From: Bacteroidales bacterium UBA5515
GTDB lineage: Bacteria > Bacteroidota > Bacteroidia > Bacteroidales > P3
NCBI GenBank assembly: GCA_002423895.1
Contig: DIOL01000032.1
Span: 171,069 to 235,068, forward strand
Reading direction: 5' to 3'
DNA length: 64,000 nucleotides
This document shows, one piece after another, positions 1 to 8,065 of this stretch; within the stretch, counting starts at the first letter, position 1; every line of letters starts with the position of its first letter. Position numbers and translations under genes: made by a program. The notes under the pieces were generated by a model that was not told where the DNA came from, did no database searches, and saw only the letters and a program-made list of their open reading frames with translations.

Positions 1-1165
1 TAATTTGAGCTTCATCCTTATTTAGTCCCAATCCATCTTTGAGAGCGACATCCATAATTGCAAAAGGATGAACTCTTAATTTTGTTTCTCCATCAATTTC
101 TAAATCAAAGAAATTATATCCAGAACATATTCCTGCTCTAAATCCAATTGTTTTAGAATATCCCATAGAATAATCATCACTAATCATATTATCCATAAGT
201 CTTCTGTAAGAAATAGGAAGTCTATATCTCAAATAATGGAATCTACTTCTAATAATTGGTTTATGTATAACTTGTTCTAATTCTTTAATTTGAATAGTCA
301 ACTCCTCTTCTTGATCAAATGAAGAGTAAGATGGATGAATTCCAACTTTTGCATAATCACATAAATATTTTATTAAACGATGAAAACGTTTATTGTATGG
401 AGAAATATTTTTGTCATATTTCCCATATCTTCCAAACAAAATAAAATAAATTGTTTTGAGCTTATATTTCTTAATTAAAGATATTTGATAATCAAAATTA
501 TCGTAAGGATCAGTTTTTCCTCTAAATATTACATTAAATCTATATGCACATTCAGAGAAATTTCCCTTAAATAAATCTTTAGTAAAACCATATAGTTTTC
601 TAAACATTCCTTTCTCTTTAAAAGAATATGCAGAATCAATATCTATAGTATTGTAAAATCTGAAAAAATGATTAGCAAATTCTAAATCAGGATATATACT
701 TTTAAGTTTATCTACTAATTTCTTTGCCCAAATATTTACAATTGGTTTATGTAGAAAACAATTCTGAAAAGCTATGCTTTCTTCATATCTATATCTTCCA
801 TGATTATCTTGAATAAAAGGGAGATATTCCTCATATCGAGAAACAAAATAGAATGAAGCAGCCAAAATATCAAAAGGCATTATTGTTTCTTTGGCATATG
901 TTCTAAAAATTGCAGGATTTTCTTCGAAATAAAAAACTTCCATTTCTTTTATTTCGATTGTAGTTTCAAATAACAAATCAGTTGAATAAATAAATGGTTC
1001 ATCTTTAACTCTATTTTTGCAATAAGAAAACTTAGCTCCTATATGTTTGGCAAAATTCTCTCTATTGGTTGTAATGGTGTATTCAACACCCAATATATCT
1101 TTAAAAATCAGGTTAAGAGTATATCCAAGACGATTTGTAATTTTATCTACATAAACTAAAATCAT
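1..1165 (-). CDS. Polysaccharide-deacetylase-like protein, C-terminus cut by window edge
   Basis: I translated this by eye: it is open from an ATG at 1165 down to base 2, giving 388 codons with no stop, so the C-terminus lies outside the window. The protein begins MILVYVDKITNRLGYTLN and contains FDILAASFYFVSRYEEYLPF, RFYNTIDIDSAYSFKEKG and VGIHPSYSS. These resemble the Bacteroidota family annotated as polysaccharide deacetylase with a DUF7033 N-terminal domain; the IDIDSA stretch would hold the metal-binding Asp pair and GIHPSY the metal-binding His. No signal peptide is visible. It follows lptB after 3 nt on the same strand, so the two are probably co-transcribed, and in this phylum such genes often sit with envelope or glycan genes. 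Family membership is from memory of conserved motifs; the substrate is unknown. Confidence 0.75.
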   Translation of the reverse strand, partial: MILVYVDKITNRLGYTLNLIFKDILGVEYTITTNRENFAKHIGAKFSYCKNRVKDEPFIYSTDLLFETTIEIKEMEVFYFEENPAIFRTYAKETIMPFDILAASFYFVSRYEEYLPFIQDNHGRYRYEESIAFQNCFLHKPIVNIWAKKLVDKLKSIYPDLEFANHFFRFYNTIDIDSAYSFKEKGMFRKLYGFTKDLFKGNFSECAYRFNVIFRGKTDPYDNFDYQISLIKKYKLKTIYFILFGRYGKYDKNISPYNKRFHRLIKYLCDYAKVGIHPSYSSFDQEEELTIQIKELEQVIHKPIIRSRFHYLRYRLPISYRRLMDNMISDDYSMGYSKTIGFRAGICSGYNFFDLEIDGETKLRVHPFAIMDVALKDGLGLNKDEAQI

Positions 1166-1168
1166 AGT

Positions 1169-1891
1169 CTAACGCAATTCAAAGTTTTCTCCAAGATACT
1201 TCTTTCTGACTTGTTCGTCTTCAGCAAGTTCTTTTGGAGTTCCTGATTTGAGAACGCTTCCTTCAAAAAGTAGGTATGCTCTATCTGTTATGGTTAAAGT
1301 TTCGTGAACGTTATGATCTGTTATTAAAACTCCAATATTTTTATCTTTTAATTTTGCAACAATATTTTGAATATCTTGTACTGCGATTGGATCAACTCCA
1401 GCAAAAGGCTCATCTAAGAGAATGAATTTAGGATCCGCTGCCAAAGCACGTGCTATTTCAGTTCGTCTTCTTTCTCCTCCTGAAAGCTGATTACCTTTAC
1501 TCTTTCGTATATGAATAAGGCCAAACTCTTCCAAAAGTCCAACCATAATCTTTACTCTTTCCTTTGATGACAAATCTCTAAACTCCAGAACAGACATTAT
1601 ATTATCTTCAACAGACATAGTCCTAAATACTGAAGCCTCTTGTGCCAAATAGCCAACGCCTTTTTGTGCTCTTTTATACATTGGCATATCAGTTATATCC
1701 ATATCATCAAGATAAACTTTCCCACTAAAAGGCTTAATTAAACCTACCATCATATAGAAAGTAGTAGTCTTTCCAGCACCATTTGGACCAAGTAAACCCA
1801 CAATTTCTCCTTGATTAACCTCTATAGAAACACCCTTAACAACAGTTCTCTTCCCGTATTTCTTTATTACATCTTCAGTATATAATTTCAT
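1169..1891 (-). CDS. lptB: LPS export ABC transporter ATP-binding protein LptB
   Basis: This is the cytoplasmic ATPase of the LptB2FG complex, which extracts lipopolysaccharide from the inner membrane and powers its passage across the periplasm. The 240 residues match the usual family length. Walker A is GPNGAGKT at residues 35-42, the ABC signature LSGGE lies near 136, Walker B FILLDEP near 155, and the H-loop is LITDHNV. The segment GYLAQEASVFRTMSVEDNI is characteristic of LptB rather than of other small ABC ATPases. The lptF/G and lptA/C partners are not in this window. A TAnnTTTG box on the minus strand (1956-1949) lies upstream. The polysaccharide-deacetylase-like gene follows after 3 nt. 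Confidence 0.93.
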   Translation of the reverse strand: MKLYTEDVIKKYGKRTVVKGVSIEVNQGEIVGLLGPNGAGKTTTFYMMVGLIKPFSGKVYLDDMDITDMPMYKRAQKGVGYLAQEASVFRTMSVEDNIMSVLEFRDLSSKERVKIMVGLLEEFGLIHIRKSKGNQLSGGERRRTEIARALAADPKFILLDEPFAGVDPIAVQDIQNIVAKLKDKNIGVLITDHNVHETLTITDRAYLLFEGSVLKSGTPKELAEDEQVRKKYLGENFELR

Positions 1892-1948
1892 AATAAAAAT
1901 TATCTTTTTTACACCCTCCTATTCACCCAATTTAAAACTATCAATCAG

Positions 1949-1986
1949 CAAAGATAAGTAAATTTTTGAGAAATGAATTATCTTTG
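1949..1986. promoter_or_regulatory. Divergent promoter pair (TAnnTTTG boxes)
   Basis: TATCTTTG occurs on the minus strand at 1956-1949, facing lptB, and on the plus strand at 1979-1986, facing the small gene at 2020. This is the Bacteroidota -7 consensus TAnnTTTG. Convincing -33 TTTG partners at the usual 19-21 bp are not clear for either box. The two boxes are 22 bp apart, so polymerase binding at one may hinder the other. Confidence 0.6.
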
Positions 1987-2019
1987 CATCTATAAATTAC
2001 ATTACTAAATTAAAAATAT

Positions 2020-2412
2020 ATGAATATTTTCTCTCAAAAAAACAAACTCATACATAATATTAAAAAGAAGAATGAGTATTATATCCACTCTCCATATATG
2101 TTTGATTTATACAATAGAATTATAAAAAAAAACAAAAGAAATCCAATAAAATTAATACATTTATTTCAAGAAGAATTTGGCAAAGAGAATATTATTATAA
2201 TTTCTTCTTCCTATGATGAATTTCAAGCTTTACAAACAATTGTTAAAGATAGCTCAATAATAATTATTGAAAAACCATATAAAAGTAAAGATTCCTATAA
2301 CGAATTTCTTAAAATAATTAGCGACCCAAGAAGAATTGTAAGTATTGACCTATTTAAAATAGGGATAATTTTTCAAAACTCTAAATTAAGCCCTCAAGAA
2401 TATAGATTTTAA
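2020..2412 (+). CDS. Short protein resembling the two ends of a Bacteroidota SAM-methyltransferase
   Basis: The product has 130 residues, no signal peptide and no membrane segment. The N-terminus carries YIHSPYMFDLYNRII, which looks like the HSPFVFDLY signature near the start of an uncharacterised Bacteroidota class I SAM-dependent methyltransferase family of about 240-260 residues. The C-terminus, VSIDLFKIGIIFQNSKL then QEYRF, looks like the end of the same family. The middle, which should hold the glycine-rich SAM-binding motif and catalytic region, is largely missing; only an IIIISSS...IIIIEKPY stretch remains. The reading frame is intact and has its own TAnnTTTG box, so this may be a stable shortened protein or a gene that lost its core by internal deletion. 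The family link is from memory. No function is assigned. Confidence 0.55.
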   Translation: MNIFSQKNKLIHNIKKKNEYYIHSPYMFDLYNRIIKKNKRNPIKLIHLFQEEFGKENIIIISSSYDEFQALQTIVKDSSIIIIEKPYKSKDSYNEFLKIISDPRRIVSIDLFKIGIIFQNSKLSPQEYRF

Positions 2413-2507
2413 ACTCTCAATATTTATGAGCAAATAGTACTAAAATTAACAGAAACAGTTTTACTGAATATTAATTTTTATTTTCTAACTACTTTTAGGT
2501 TATAAAT

Positions 2508-2590
2508 TAAGCCCGAGTTTATTAAAAAAATCACCGACTTTTTCGATTTAATCACCGACTTTTTTCAAAAAAGTCCCGATTAATTTAAGC
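2508..2590. repeat. 21-bp-phased repeat array (CCGA theme)
   Basis: The core CCGA recurs at 2513, 2534, 2555 and 2576, exactly 21 bp apart each time. The two central units share AATCACCGACTTTTT; the outer two are degenerate (CCCGAG, CCCGAT). TTAAGCC occurs at both edges of the block. No open frame crosses it. It is one of several intergenic arrays here with the same spacing but different unit sequence. Confidence 0.8.
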
Positions 2591-2599
2591 CTAACTATA

Positions 2600-2695
2600 T
2601 TTTTCTTGAACTTTGACTTTTTACACTAACAAAGAGGAGTAAAATAGATTGTAAACAATGTTTAGTCAATCCGATTAATCAAAGTTCAAGAAAAA
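2600..2695. repeat. Perfect 17-bp inverted repeat bounding 62 bp
   Basis: TTTTTCTTGAACTTTGA at 2600-2616 is the exact reverse complement of 2679-2695. The enclosed 62 bp contain a second palindrome, TAAACA-A-TGTTTA, near 2652. The arms are far apart for a simple terminator, so the whole looks like a tiny element with terminal inverted repeats, or a long-looped RNA hairpin at the 3' end of rng (minus strand). No flanking target duplication is evident. Confidence 0.65.
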
Positions 2696-2697
2696 AT

Positions 2698-4251
2698 TTA
2701 TAGTTTAATTAAATCTTTGTTTTCATTTAGGAATTGATATTCCAAGAAACTAAAATTACTATCTTCCAATAATTTTATTTTAGTTTTATATTGCCTCTCC
2801 CATTTCTTATGCTTGGAAAATAGAAATCCTTTAGACAAAAAAGCATAAACAAATGGATGGATTATAAGAGTAAGATTTCTTTCGTTTTGCTCTTGAACTA
2901 AGTATTTTAAATCATTCTCTATCTCATCAACAATAATTATTGATGATTTAATTTTACCTGTTCCTTGGCATACTGGACATATTTCAGATAAATCAACATG
3001 AATTACTGGTCTAACTCTTTGACGAGTTATCTGCATTAAACAAAACTTACTTAATGGCAATATAGTATGACGAGCCTTATCCTTAGACATTAGCTCCTTC
3101 ATTCTATCGTAAAGTATCTTTCTATTTGTTACAATATTTAAATCGATAAAATCTATAACAATTATTCCTCCAATATCTCTTAAACGCAATTGACGAACAA
3201 TCTCTTCAGCAGCCTCCATATTAACCATTAATGCATTTTCTTCTTGGTCTTGGGAGGATTTACTTCTATGACCAGAATTTACATCAATTACGCACATTGC
3301 CTCAGTTTGTTCGATAACCAAATAAATACCAGAACGTATTGTCACAACTTTTCCAAATGAATTTCTTATTTGGTTAAGAACACCAAATTGTTCAAAGATT
3401 GGAGTTTGAAGTTTATAATTACGAACTAAATCTATCTTTTCTGAAGAAATAGTCTTAACGTATGCTTTTAATTCTTCATATACTTCATTATTATTTACAT
3501 AAACATTTGAAAAATCATCACTTAATAAATCTCTCAAGATTGCATTAGACTTATCAATTTCTGAAACAAGTTTATGAGGAGGTAGAGCCTTCGGTAGTTT
3601 CTTGTGAATTGCATCCCATTTTGAAATTAAATTCTTAAGGTCAGCATCCAATTCAGCAACACTTTGCCCTTCGGCAACCGTTCTTATAATTACACCAAAA
3701 TTATTTGGGAGTATACTTCTAATTAAACGTTTTAGTCTATTTTTTTCTTCAGTACTTTTAATTTTTGAAGAAATTGAAATTTTATTTGAAAAAGGAATAA
3801 GCACGAGATATCTTCCCGCAAATGAAATTTCAGCACTTAATCTAGGTCCTTTAGTTGATATTGGTTCCTTAGCTATTTGAACCAAAACAATTTGACCTTG
3901 CTTTAATACATTAGTTATCTTTCCACTTTTCTCTAAATTAGGCTCTAATTTCATCTTTTCAATCAATGCTGAGTTGGGATCTCCACTCTGAGCATTACGA
4001 GTAAACTTTTTAAGTGAATTGAAATTGAGACCTAAATCTAAATAATGTAAAAATGCATCCTTTTCATAGCCAACATCAACAAATGCGGCATTAAGGCCTG
4101 GCATAATCTTTTTTACTAAGCCTAAGTAAACATCACCAACAATATGACTGTTTTCATTCTTTTCCTGATGAAGTTCTACTAAATACTTATCTTCAAGCAA
4201 AGCTATTTCAACTCCTGAATCTTTTACATCTATTATTAAATCCTTATTCAT
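2698..4251 (-). CDS. rng: Ribonuclease E/G family endoribonuclease
   Basis: This is a cytoplasmic, Mg-dependent single-strand endoribonuclease for rRNA maturation and mRNA turnover. The length of 517 residues fits the RNase G type, without the long degradosome scaffold of RNase E. The S1 RNA-binding domain is at about residues 38-125 (GDVYLGLVKKIMPGLNAAFVDVG). The catalytic core carries the two metal-binding Asp motifs CVIDVNSG near residue 320 and IVIDFIDL near 366. CPVCQGTG near 425 is the Zn-link CPxCxGxG that pairs protomers. It is separated from the upstream COX24/HU pair by a terminator-like hairpin at 4285-4321, so it is probably transcribed on its own. Confidence 0.92.
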   Translation of the reverse strand: MNKDLIIDVKDSGVEIALLEDKYLVELHQEKNENSHIVGDVYLGLVKKIMPGLNAAFVDVGYEKDAFLHYLDLGLNFNSLKKFTRNAQSGDPNSALIEKMKLEPNLEKSGKITNVLKQGQIVLVQIAKEPISTKGPRLSAEISFAGRYLVLIPFSNKISISSKIKSTEEKNRLKRLIRSILPNNFGVIIRTVAEGQSVAELDADLKNLISKWDAIHKKLPKALPPHKLVSEIDKSNAILRDLLSDDFSNVYVNNNEVYEELKAYVKTISSEKIDLVRNYKLQTPIFEQFGVLNQIRNSFGKVVTIRSGIYLVIEQTEAMCVIDVNSGHRSKSSQDQEENALMVNMEAAEEIVRQLRLRDIGGIIVIDFIDLNIVTNRKILYDRMKELMSKDKARHTILPLSKFCLMQITRQRVRPVIHVDLSEICPVCQGTGKIKSSIIIVDEIENDLKYLVQEQNERNLTLIIHPFVYAFLSKGFLFSKHKKWERQYKTKIKLLEDSNFSFLEYQFLNENKDLIKL

Positions 4252-4275
4252 ATTTATAGGAGCCGTAAATTTATT

Positions 4276-4321
4276 TTAAAAAAATATTGCGAAATATTAA
4301 GATTGATAACACTTCGCAATA
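4276..4321 (-). terminator. Rho-independent terminator after HU-COX24
   Basis: Read on the minus strand, TATTGCGAA (4321-4313) pairs with TTCGCAATA (4293-4285), and a run of seven T follows (4284-4278 region). It lies between the COX24 stop at 4379 and the rng start at 4251. Confidence 0.7.
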
Positions 4322-4378
4322 TAGGTTATTTGTTTGATAATTATATCTCTATAATCCAAAAAATCTAATAAGAAATAT

Positions 4379-4471
4379 CTATTTCTTATTCTTATGTCTA
4401 TTCTTGCGCAAACGTTTTTTACGTTTGTGCGTTGACATCTTATGACGTTTTCTTTTCTTTCCGCTTGGCAT
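4379..4471 (-). CDS. AURKAIP1/COX24-domain mini-protein (ribosome-associated)
   Basis: This 30-residue protein begins MPSGKKRKRHKMSTHKRKKR and ends NRHKNKK. More than half of its residues are Lys or Arg. This is the very small conserved Bacteroidota protein annotated as AURKAIP1/COX24-domain, related to the mitochondrial ribosomal small-subunit protein mS38; the MPSGKKRKRHKM start is diagnostic. Its likely role is ribosome-associated RNA binding, inferred from homology and composition. It is too short for most gene finders. It lies 17 nt after the HU gene on the same strand and ahead of a terminator hairpin, implying a two-gene HU-COX24 transcript. Confidence 0.85.
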   Translation of the reverse strand: MPSGKKRKRHKMSTHKRKKRLRKNRHKNKK

Positions 4472-4488
4472 TTTTTCTAAATATTAAA

Positions 4489-4773
4489 TTATTTTACTTT
4501 TGTTTTGATACCGCTCATGAAAACTTTTGCAGGTTTAAATGATGGAATATTGTGTGCAGGAATAATTACTGTTGTATTTTTTGAAATGTTTCTTCCTGTC
4601 TTCTCTGCTCTTCGTTTAATGATAAAGCTACCAAAACCTCTTAAATATACATTGTTTCCTTTTCCAAGAGAATCTTTTACAACTTCCATAAAAGTTTCTA
4701 CAGTTGCTTGGATGTTTACTTTTTCTAATCCTGTTCTTTGTGCAATTTCTGCAACGATTTCAGCTTTTGTCAT
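4489..4773 (-). CDS. HU/IHF family DNA-binding protein
   Basis: A 94-residue nucleoid protein that bends DNA as a dimer. It begins MTKAEIVAEIAQRTGL (dimerising helices). It carries the HU signature LRGFGSFIIKRRAEKTGRN near residues 44-62 and the intercalating arm tip HNIPSFKPAK near 73-82. Length and motifs are standard for HU/IHF. A minus-strand TATCTTTG box at 4852-4845 lies 72 nt upstream of the start. The COX24 mini-protein follows after 17 nt. Whether it is the main HU of this organism cannot be told; a second, longer HU-like protein is at 60849-61268. Confidence 0.93.
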   Translation of the reverse strand: MTKAEIVAEIAQRTGLEKVNIQATVETFMEVVKDSLGKGNNVYLRGFGSFIIKRRAEKTGRNISKNTTVIIPAHNIPSFKPAKVFMSGIKTKVK

Positions 4774-5139
4774 GTCTTTTTTTTAATCTTATTTGTTAAC
4801 AATTTCAATATTAATATCTAACTTAATTAAGTAGATTGAGTTTGCAAAGATATAAAATTATTTATTCACACAAAACAAATTTATTCATTTTCAACAACTT
4901 TAATTTTACAAATTTATTGCTTTTATTTTACAATCAACAAGTTAAATCATTCTTATGAATGTTAAAAAATCTTTTTAAGTTGGAATGAATTTTTTATTAG
5001 TAAATTATTCATTGTAAGGCGCAAAATTAAATTGATAAAGTAAATTCATCTATTGTTGAAAGTATTTTATATATTTGCAAATTATTAACAATATCTATTT
5101 AGAGAAACAAATATTAATTATTAATCAAAAAAACAAGTT
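4774..5139. promoter_or_regulatory. Divergent HU / ssb intergenic region
   Basis: This 366-bp gap holds a minus-strand TATCTTTG box at 4852-4845 serving HU and a plus-strand TATATTTG box at 5070-5077 serving ssb. The rest is AT-rich, and I see no gene, hairpin or phased repeat in it. A clear -33 element at the expected spacing is not visible for the ssb box. Confidence 0.55.
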
Positions 5140-5583
5140 ATGGCTGGAGTAAACAAAGTTATTTTAATTGGAAATTTAGGAAAAGATCCTGATATTATTG
5201 TTTTTGATGGAGTTAAGAAAGCTACATTTCCCTTGGCTACTACCGAGACTTATAAAAATAAAGATGGACAAAAAATAGAACAAACCGAATGGCATAATGT
5301 TGTTTGCTGGAGAGGATTGGCTGATGTTGCAGAAAAGTTTTTGAAAAAAGGCATGCAAGTTTTCATAGAAGGGAAACTTAGAAATCGCCAATGGGAAGAT
5401 AAAGAAGGAAATAAAAAACATTCTGTTGAAATTGTTTCAGATAATTTTATGATTTTAACCAGAAATCAAAACTCTCAAACAGATCAGTTTCAAAATAACA
5501 ATAATTCTATAACTGAACCTACACTAGCTAACATTATAAATGAATTCTCCGACACCGATACTCTTGGAGACTTACCTTTCTAA
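5140..5583 (+). CDS. ssb: Single-stranded DNA-binding protein
   Basis: SSB coats single-stranded DNA during replication, repair and recombination and recruits partner enzymes. An OB-fold covers about residues 1-105 (MAGVNKVILIGNLGKDPD, EWHNVVCW, GMQVFIEGKLRNRQWEDKEG). A short Gln/Asn-rich linker follows. The acidic tail ends DTLGDLPF, the partner-docking tip. The length of 147 residues is usual. A bidirectional terminator (5611-5645) separates it from the convergent yidD. Confidence 0.95.
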   Translation: MAGVNKVILIGNLGKDPDIIVFDGVKKATFPLATTETYKNKDGQKIEQTEWHNVVCWRGLADVAEKFLKKGMQVFIEGKLRNRQWEDKEGNKKHSVEIVSDNFMILTRNQNSQTDQFQNNNNSITEPTLANIINEFSDTDTLGDLPF

Positions 5584-5610
5584 TATTATTTATACACGAT
5601 AGACACTATA

Positions 5611-5645
5611 AAAAGCTCCACTTATTTTGAAAAAGTGGAGCTTTT
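5611..5645. terminator. Bidirectional terminator between ssb and yidD
   Basis: AAAAGCTCCACTT (5611-5623) and AAGTGGAGCTTTT (5633-5645) are perfect reverse complements around a 9-nt loop. A/T tracts on the outer sides let it act on both convergent strands. Confidence 0.85.
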
Positions 5646-5681
5646 GTTTATAAATCTGATATATTTATTGTAATAGAAACC

Positions 5682-5924
5682 TTAGGGAACTGGGTCATAT
5701 CCACTTCCTCCCCAAGGATGACAGTTCAAAATTCTTTTTAGAGCCAACCAACCTCCTTTAAATGGTCCATATTTTTTAATTGCTTCCAATCCATATTGAG
5801 AACAAGTTGGAGTATATCTACATGATGCAGGTAAATGGGGGGAAATCGCCATTTGATAGAAACGTATTATTCCAATAAAAATGTAATAAAATAGCTTACT
5901 AATAAAATTAATTATTGTTTTCAA
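5682..5924 (-). CDS. yidD: Membrane protein insertion efficiency factor YidD
   Basis: YidD is a small peripheral membrane protein that assists YidC-mediated insertion. The family hallmark is present: IRFYQMAISPHLPASCRYTP then TCSQYGLEAI, with the HPWGGSGYDPVP C-terminus. The 80 residues are normal. Its start overlaps the end of rnpA by 17 nt, the conserved rnpA-yidD coupling seen in many bacteria. It is the last gene of the DUF4271-hemD-rnpA-yidD run. Confidence 0.95.
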   Translation of the reverse strand: MKTIINFISKLFYYIFIGIIRFYQMAISPHLPASCRYTPTCSQYGLEAIKKYGPFKGGWLALKRILNCHPWGGSGYDPVP

Positions 5925-6303
5925 TTTTCTGTTTTAATTCGTGAATAATCCTTGTCAAAGACTTGTTTACAACAGAATTTATTTTATCAAATTTAACCAT
6001 TTGTTGACTTACAAAAGAAAAAGAAAAAGAAATATCTATCTTATTCTCTATTGCAAAACTTTTAATTTCATGATTATTTAACCTATAAGCCTCTTTAATC
6101 AATCTTTTAATTCTGTTTCTATTAACAGAAAGCTTTTGATATTTCTTGGGAGAAACAATAACTAATTTAACTTGAGGAGATATACTTTCTTTTATCTTAA
6201 ATTTTACACTTATTGGATAATGTAAAAATCCATCTTTACAAGCAAATAATTTAGCTATTTCTATTTTACTACAAAGTCTTTCGCTTTTTGCAAACTTATA
6301 CAT
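5908..6303 (-). CDS. rnpA: Ribonuclease P protein component
   Basis: This is the protein subunit of RNase P, which trims 5' leaders from tRNA precursors together with the RNA subunit. Family motifs are the N-terminal FAKSERLCSKIEIAKLFACK and the central basic RNR signature, here LSVNRNRIKRLIKEAYRLN near residues 69-87. The 131 residues are typical for Bacteroidota. It overlaps yidD by 17 nt and follows the hemD-like gene by 11 nt. The rnpB RNA gene is not seen in this window. Confidence 0.92.
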   Translation of the reverse strand: MYKFAKSERLCSKIEIAKLFACKDGFLHYPISVKFKIKESISPQVKLVIVSPKKYQKLSVNRNRIKRLIKEAYRLNNHEIKSFAIENKIDISFSFSFVSQQMVKFDKINSVVNKSLTRIIHELKQKIENNN

Positions 6304-6314
6304 TTAGCCAAGAT

Positions 6315-7199
6315 TTATTTTGACTTTGGCTTTTCTGTTTGAGTTTTGGCAGTTTTTTTTGTAGTAATTTTTAATGATGCTGGAGCTTTCTTTTCAGGTT
6401 TTTTATTAAATTCTTCTTCTATTTTTAATTTATGCTCCTCCAACTCATTTGTTGTAAATGAAAGATATCTGTCAATTGCCATAATCATCGATGGAGCCTC
6501 AATAGTTGGTGCAGGAATTAAAGTTCTAATTTTAGCTTCTTTAAGAGCAACTTGAGTAGTTGAACCAAAAGCAGCAACAACTACTTTTTCATAATCAGAT
6601 GGTTTAAAACTTTGAATAAATGATTTTACTCCAATTGGACTAAACATTACCACTAAATCAAATTTCTTGATGTCAACTTCACTTAAGTTCTTAGGCACTG
6701 AACGATACATAACAGATTTTGTATATGTTATTTTAGCCTTTTCTAAAAGTTTAAAATTATCAGGAGTAGTTTCTTCAGAACAAGGATATAGGAAAGTCTC
6801 GTTCTTATGCTTTGTTATAACACTAATTAGTTCTGAAAACTGAAGTTTTCCATAAAATATTTTTCTTTTTCTGTATTGAATATAGTTTTGCAAGTAATTT
6901 GCAATACTTTCTGAAACACAGAAAAACTTCATTGATTCTGGAATAACTAAACGTAATTCTTTAGCTAATCTAAAGTAGTTGTCAACAGCTAACTTGCTAG
7001 TAACAATCACTGCAGAATGATCTAATATACTAACTTTTGAGTCCCTGTATTCTTTATTAGTAACACCAACGACATCAAAAAATTTATTAAATGTAAGATT
7101 AAGATTATGTTTATCTATTAATACTTTATATTGTGATTTGTCAATATCAGCTGGAGCTGGTTGAGAAATAAGAACATTTTTAATTATTTGCTTGCTCAT
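6315..7199 (-). CDS. hemD: Uroporphyrinogen-III synthase-like protein with basic tail
   Basis: The predicted enzyme cyclises hydroxymethylbilane to uroporphyrinogen III in tetrapyrrole synthesis. The family is weakly conserved. What is seen: the N-terminal VLISQPAPADIDKSQY, a central ETFLYPCSEETTPDNF, and VVMFSPIGVKSFIQSF followed by VVAAFGSTTQVALKEA, which match the S(P)xGVxxF and GxxTA(xx)A landmarks of HemD. The last 40 or so residues (from about 255) form a Lys/Thr/Pro-rich tail that is not part of the catalytic fold and is found in Bacteroidota versions. Its position between a DUF4271 gene and rnpA is conserved in the phylum. Whether it makes haem or keeps another role is not clear from sequence. 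Confidence 0.75.
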   Translation of the reverse strand: MSKQIIKNVLISQPAPADIDKSQYKVLIDKHNLNLTFNKFFDVVGVTNKEYRDSKVSILDHSAVIVTSKLAVDNYFRLAKELRLVIPESMKFFCVSESIANYLQNYIQYRKRKIFYGKLQFSELISVITKHKNETFLYPCSEETTPDNFKLLEKAKITYTKSVMYRSVPKNLSEVDIKKFDLVVMFSPIGVKSFIQSFKPSDYEKVVVAAFGSTTQVALKEAKIRTLIPAPTIEAPSMIMAIDRYLSFTTNELEEHKLKIEEEFNKKPEKKAPASLKITTKKTAKTQTEKPKSK

Positions 7200-7220
7200 A
7201 ACTATTGGCTAAAAACTTAA

Positions 7221-8063
7221 TTAATACGAAAATAGATATTTATATATTATTATTATTGGTAGAAATTCAACTGTGCAAAGATAAACAAATAAATAGAATT
7301 GAGAAGCTTTTGTATTCTTGAAAACTAAAACAAAGCCTCTTAATAATCTAAATAAGAATAATATACCAATTGCAATAATAATTACTATTAGCATTGAATA
7401 TTGAAGATTATTTGGTAAAAAATAGAACAAAAAGGCAAAAGGGATTAAAACTAAACCATCAGTAATAAGAAAAAGGGTTTGGTTGAAATTGTATTTAGCA
7501 CATAAAGTCTCTTGTCTAAATAATAATCCAAAGAAATAAATCAATACATATTTTATTAAATAAAAAATCAAAACAACTAAAACAATTAGAAAATATGTTC
7601 CGAAATGTGAATTAATAGGAGAATAACTTAAATAATTATAGTAACTCAATGGTGCATAAACCAACAAAGAAAATATAGGTGCAAAAAGAAAAATAGAGAT
7701 TGAGAATACAGTAATATTAGAAAAAACTCCTTTTACAATAAGTTTGATCTTTGAATAAAAGGCTTTAATCAAAATACTATAAATTATAATTGAAATAAAA
7801 ATTAATCCGAATATCCATCCATGTGTAGGATTAACATTCCTTTCAATTATTTTTATATCTTTACCTACATAATAGTTTTTGTGTTTGAATAAAGATTTCC
7901 TCTCAACCAAAACGGGAGTATAATCATTTAATATTTTAATATATTGCTTAAAACCAATAGTATTAGATTCACTTTTTAGCGAATCAGGAATAGCAAATAG
8001 AGGGTTTGCTATTTGATTACTCGAAATAGAATCAGATTTGTAGCTGACAGAATCCTGCATCAC
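7221..8063 (-). CDS. DUF4271 multi-pass membrane protein
   Basis: The 280-residue protein has a polar N-terminus (about 85 residues, beginning MMQDSVSYKSDSISSNQIAN) and then about six hydrophobic segments (e.g. IFGLIFISIIIYSILIKAFY, VFSISIFLFAPIFSLLVYAP). It matches the Bacteroidota family DUF4271, whose genes lie next to hemD and rnpA as here. Function is unknown. It lies 21 nt upstream of hemD and 2 nt after the C25 protease stop, so the protease could be translated from the same transcript. Confidence 0.75.
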   Translation of the reverse strand: MMQDSVSYKSDSISSNQIANPLFAIPDSLKSESNTIGFKQYIKILNDYTPVLVERKSLFKHKNYYVGKDIKIIERNVNPTHGWIFGLIFISIIIYSILIKAFYSKIKLIVKGVFSNITVFSISIFLFAPIFSLLVYAPLSYYNYLSYSPINSHFGTYFLIVLVVLIFYLIKYVLIYFFGLLFRQETLCAKYNFNQTLFLITDGLVLIPFAFLFYFLPNNLQYSMLIVIIIAIGILFLFRLLRGFVLVFKNTKASQFYLFVYLCTVEFLPIIIIYKYLFSY

Positions 8064-8065
8064 TT

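Noticed and set aside
4505..4786. Plus-strand frame of 93 codons opposite HU
   Set aside because: Exact antisense of the HU gene, with no promoter of its own.
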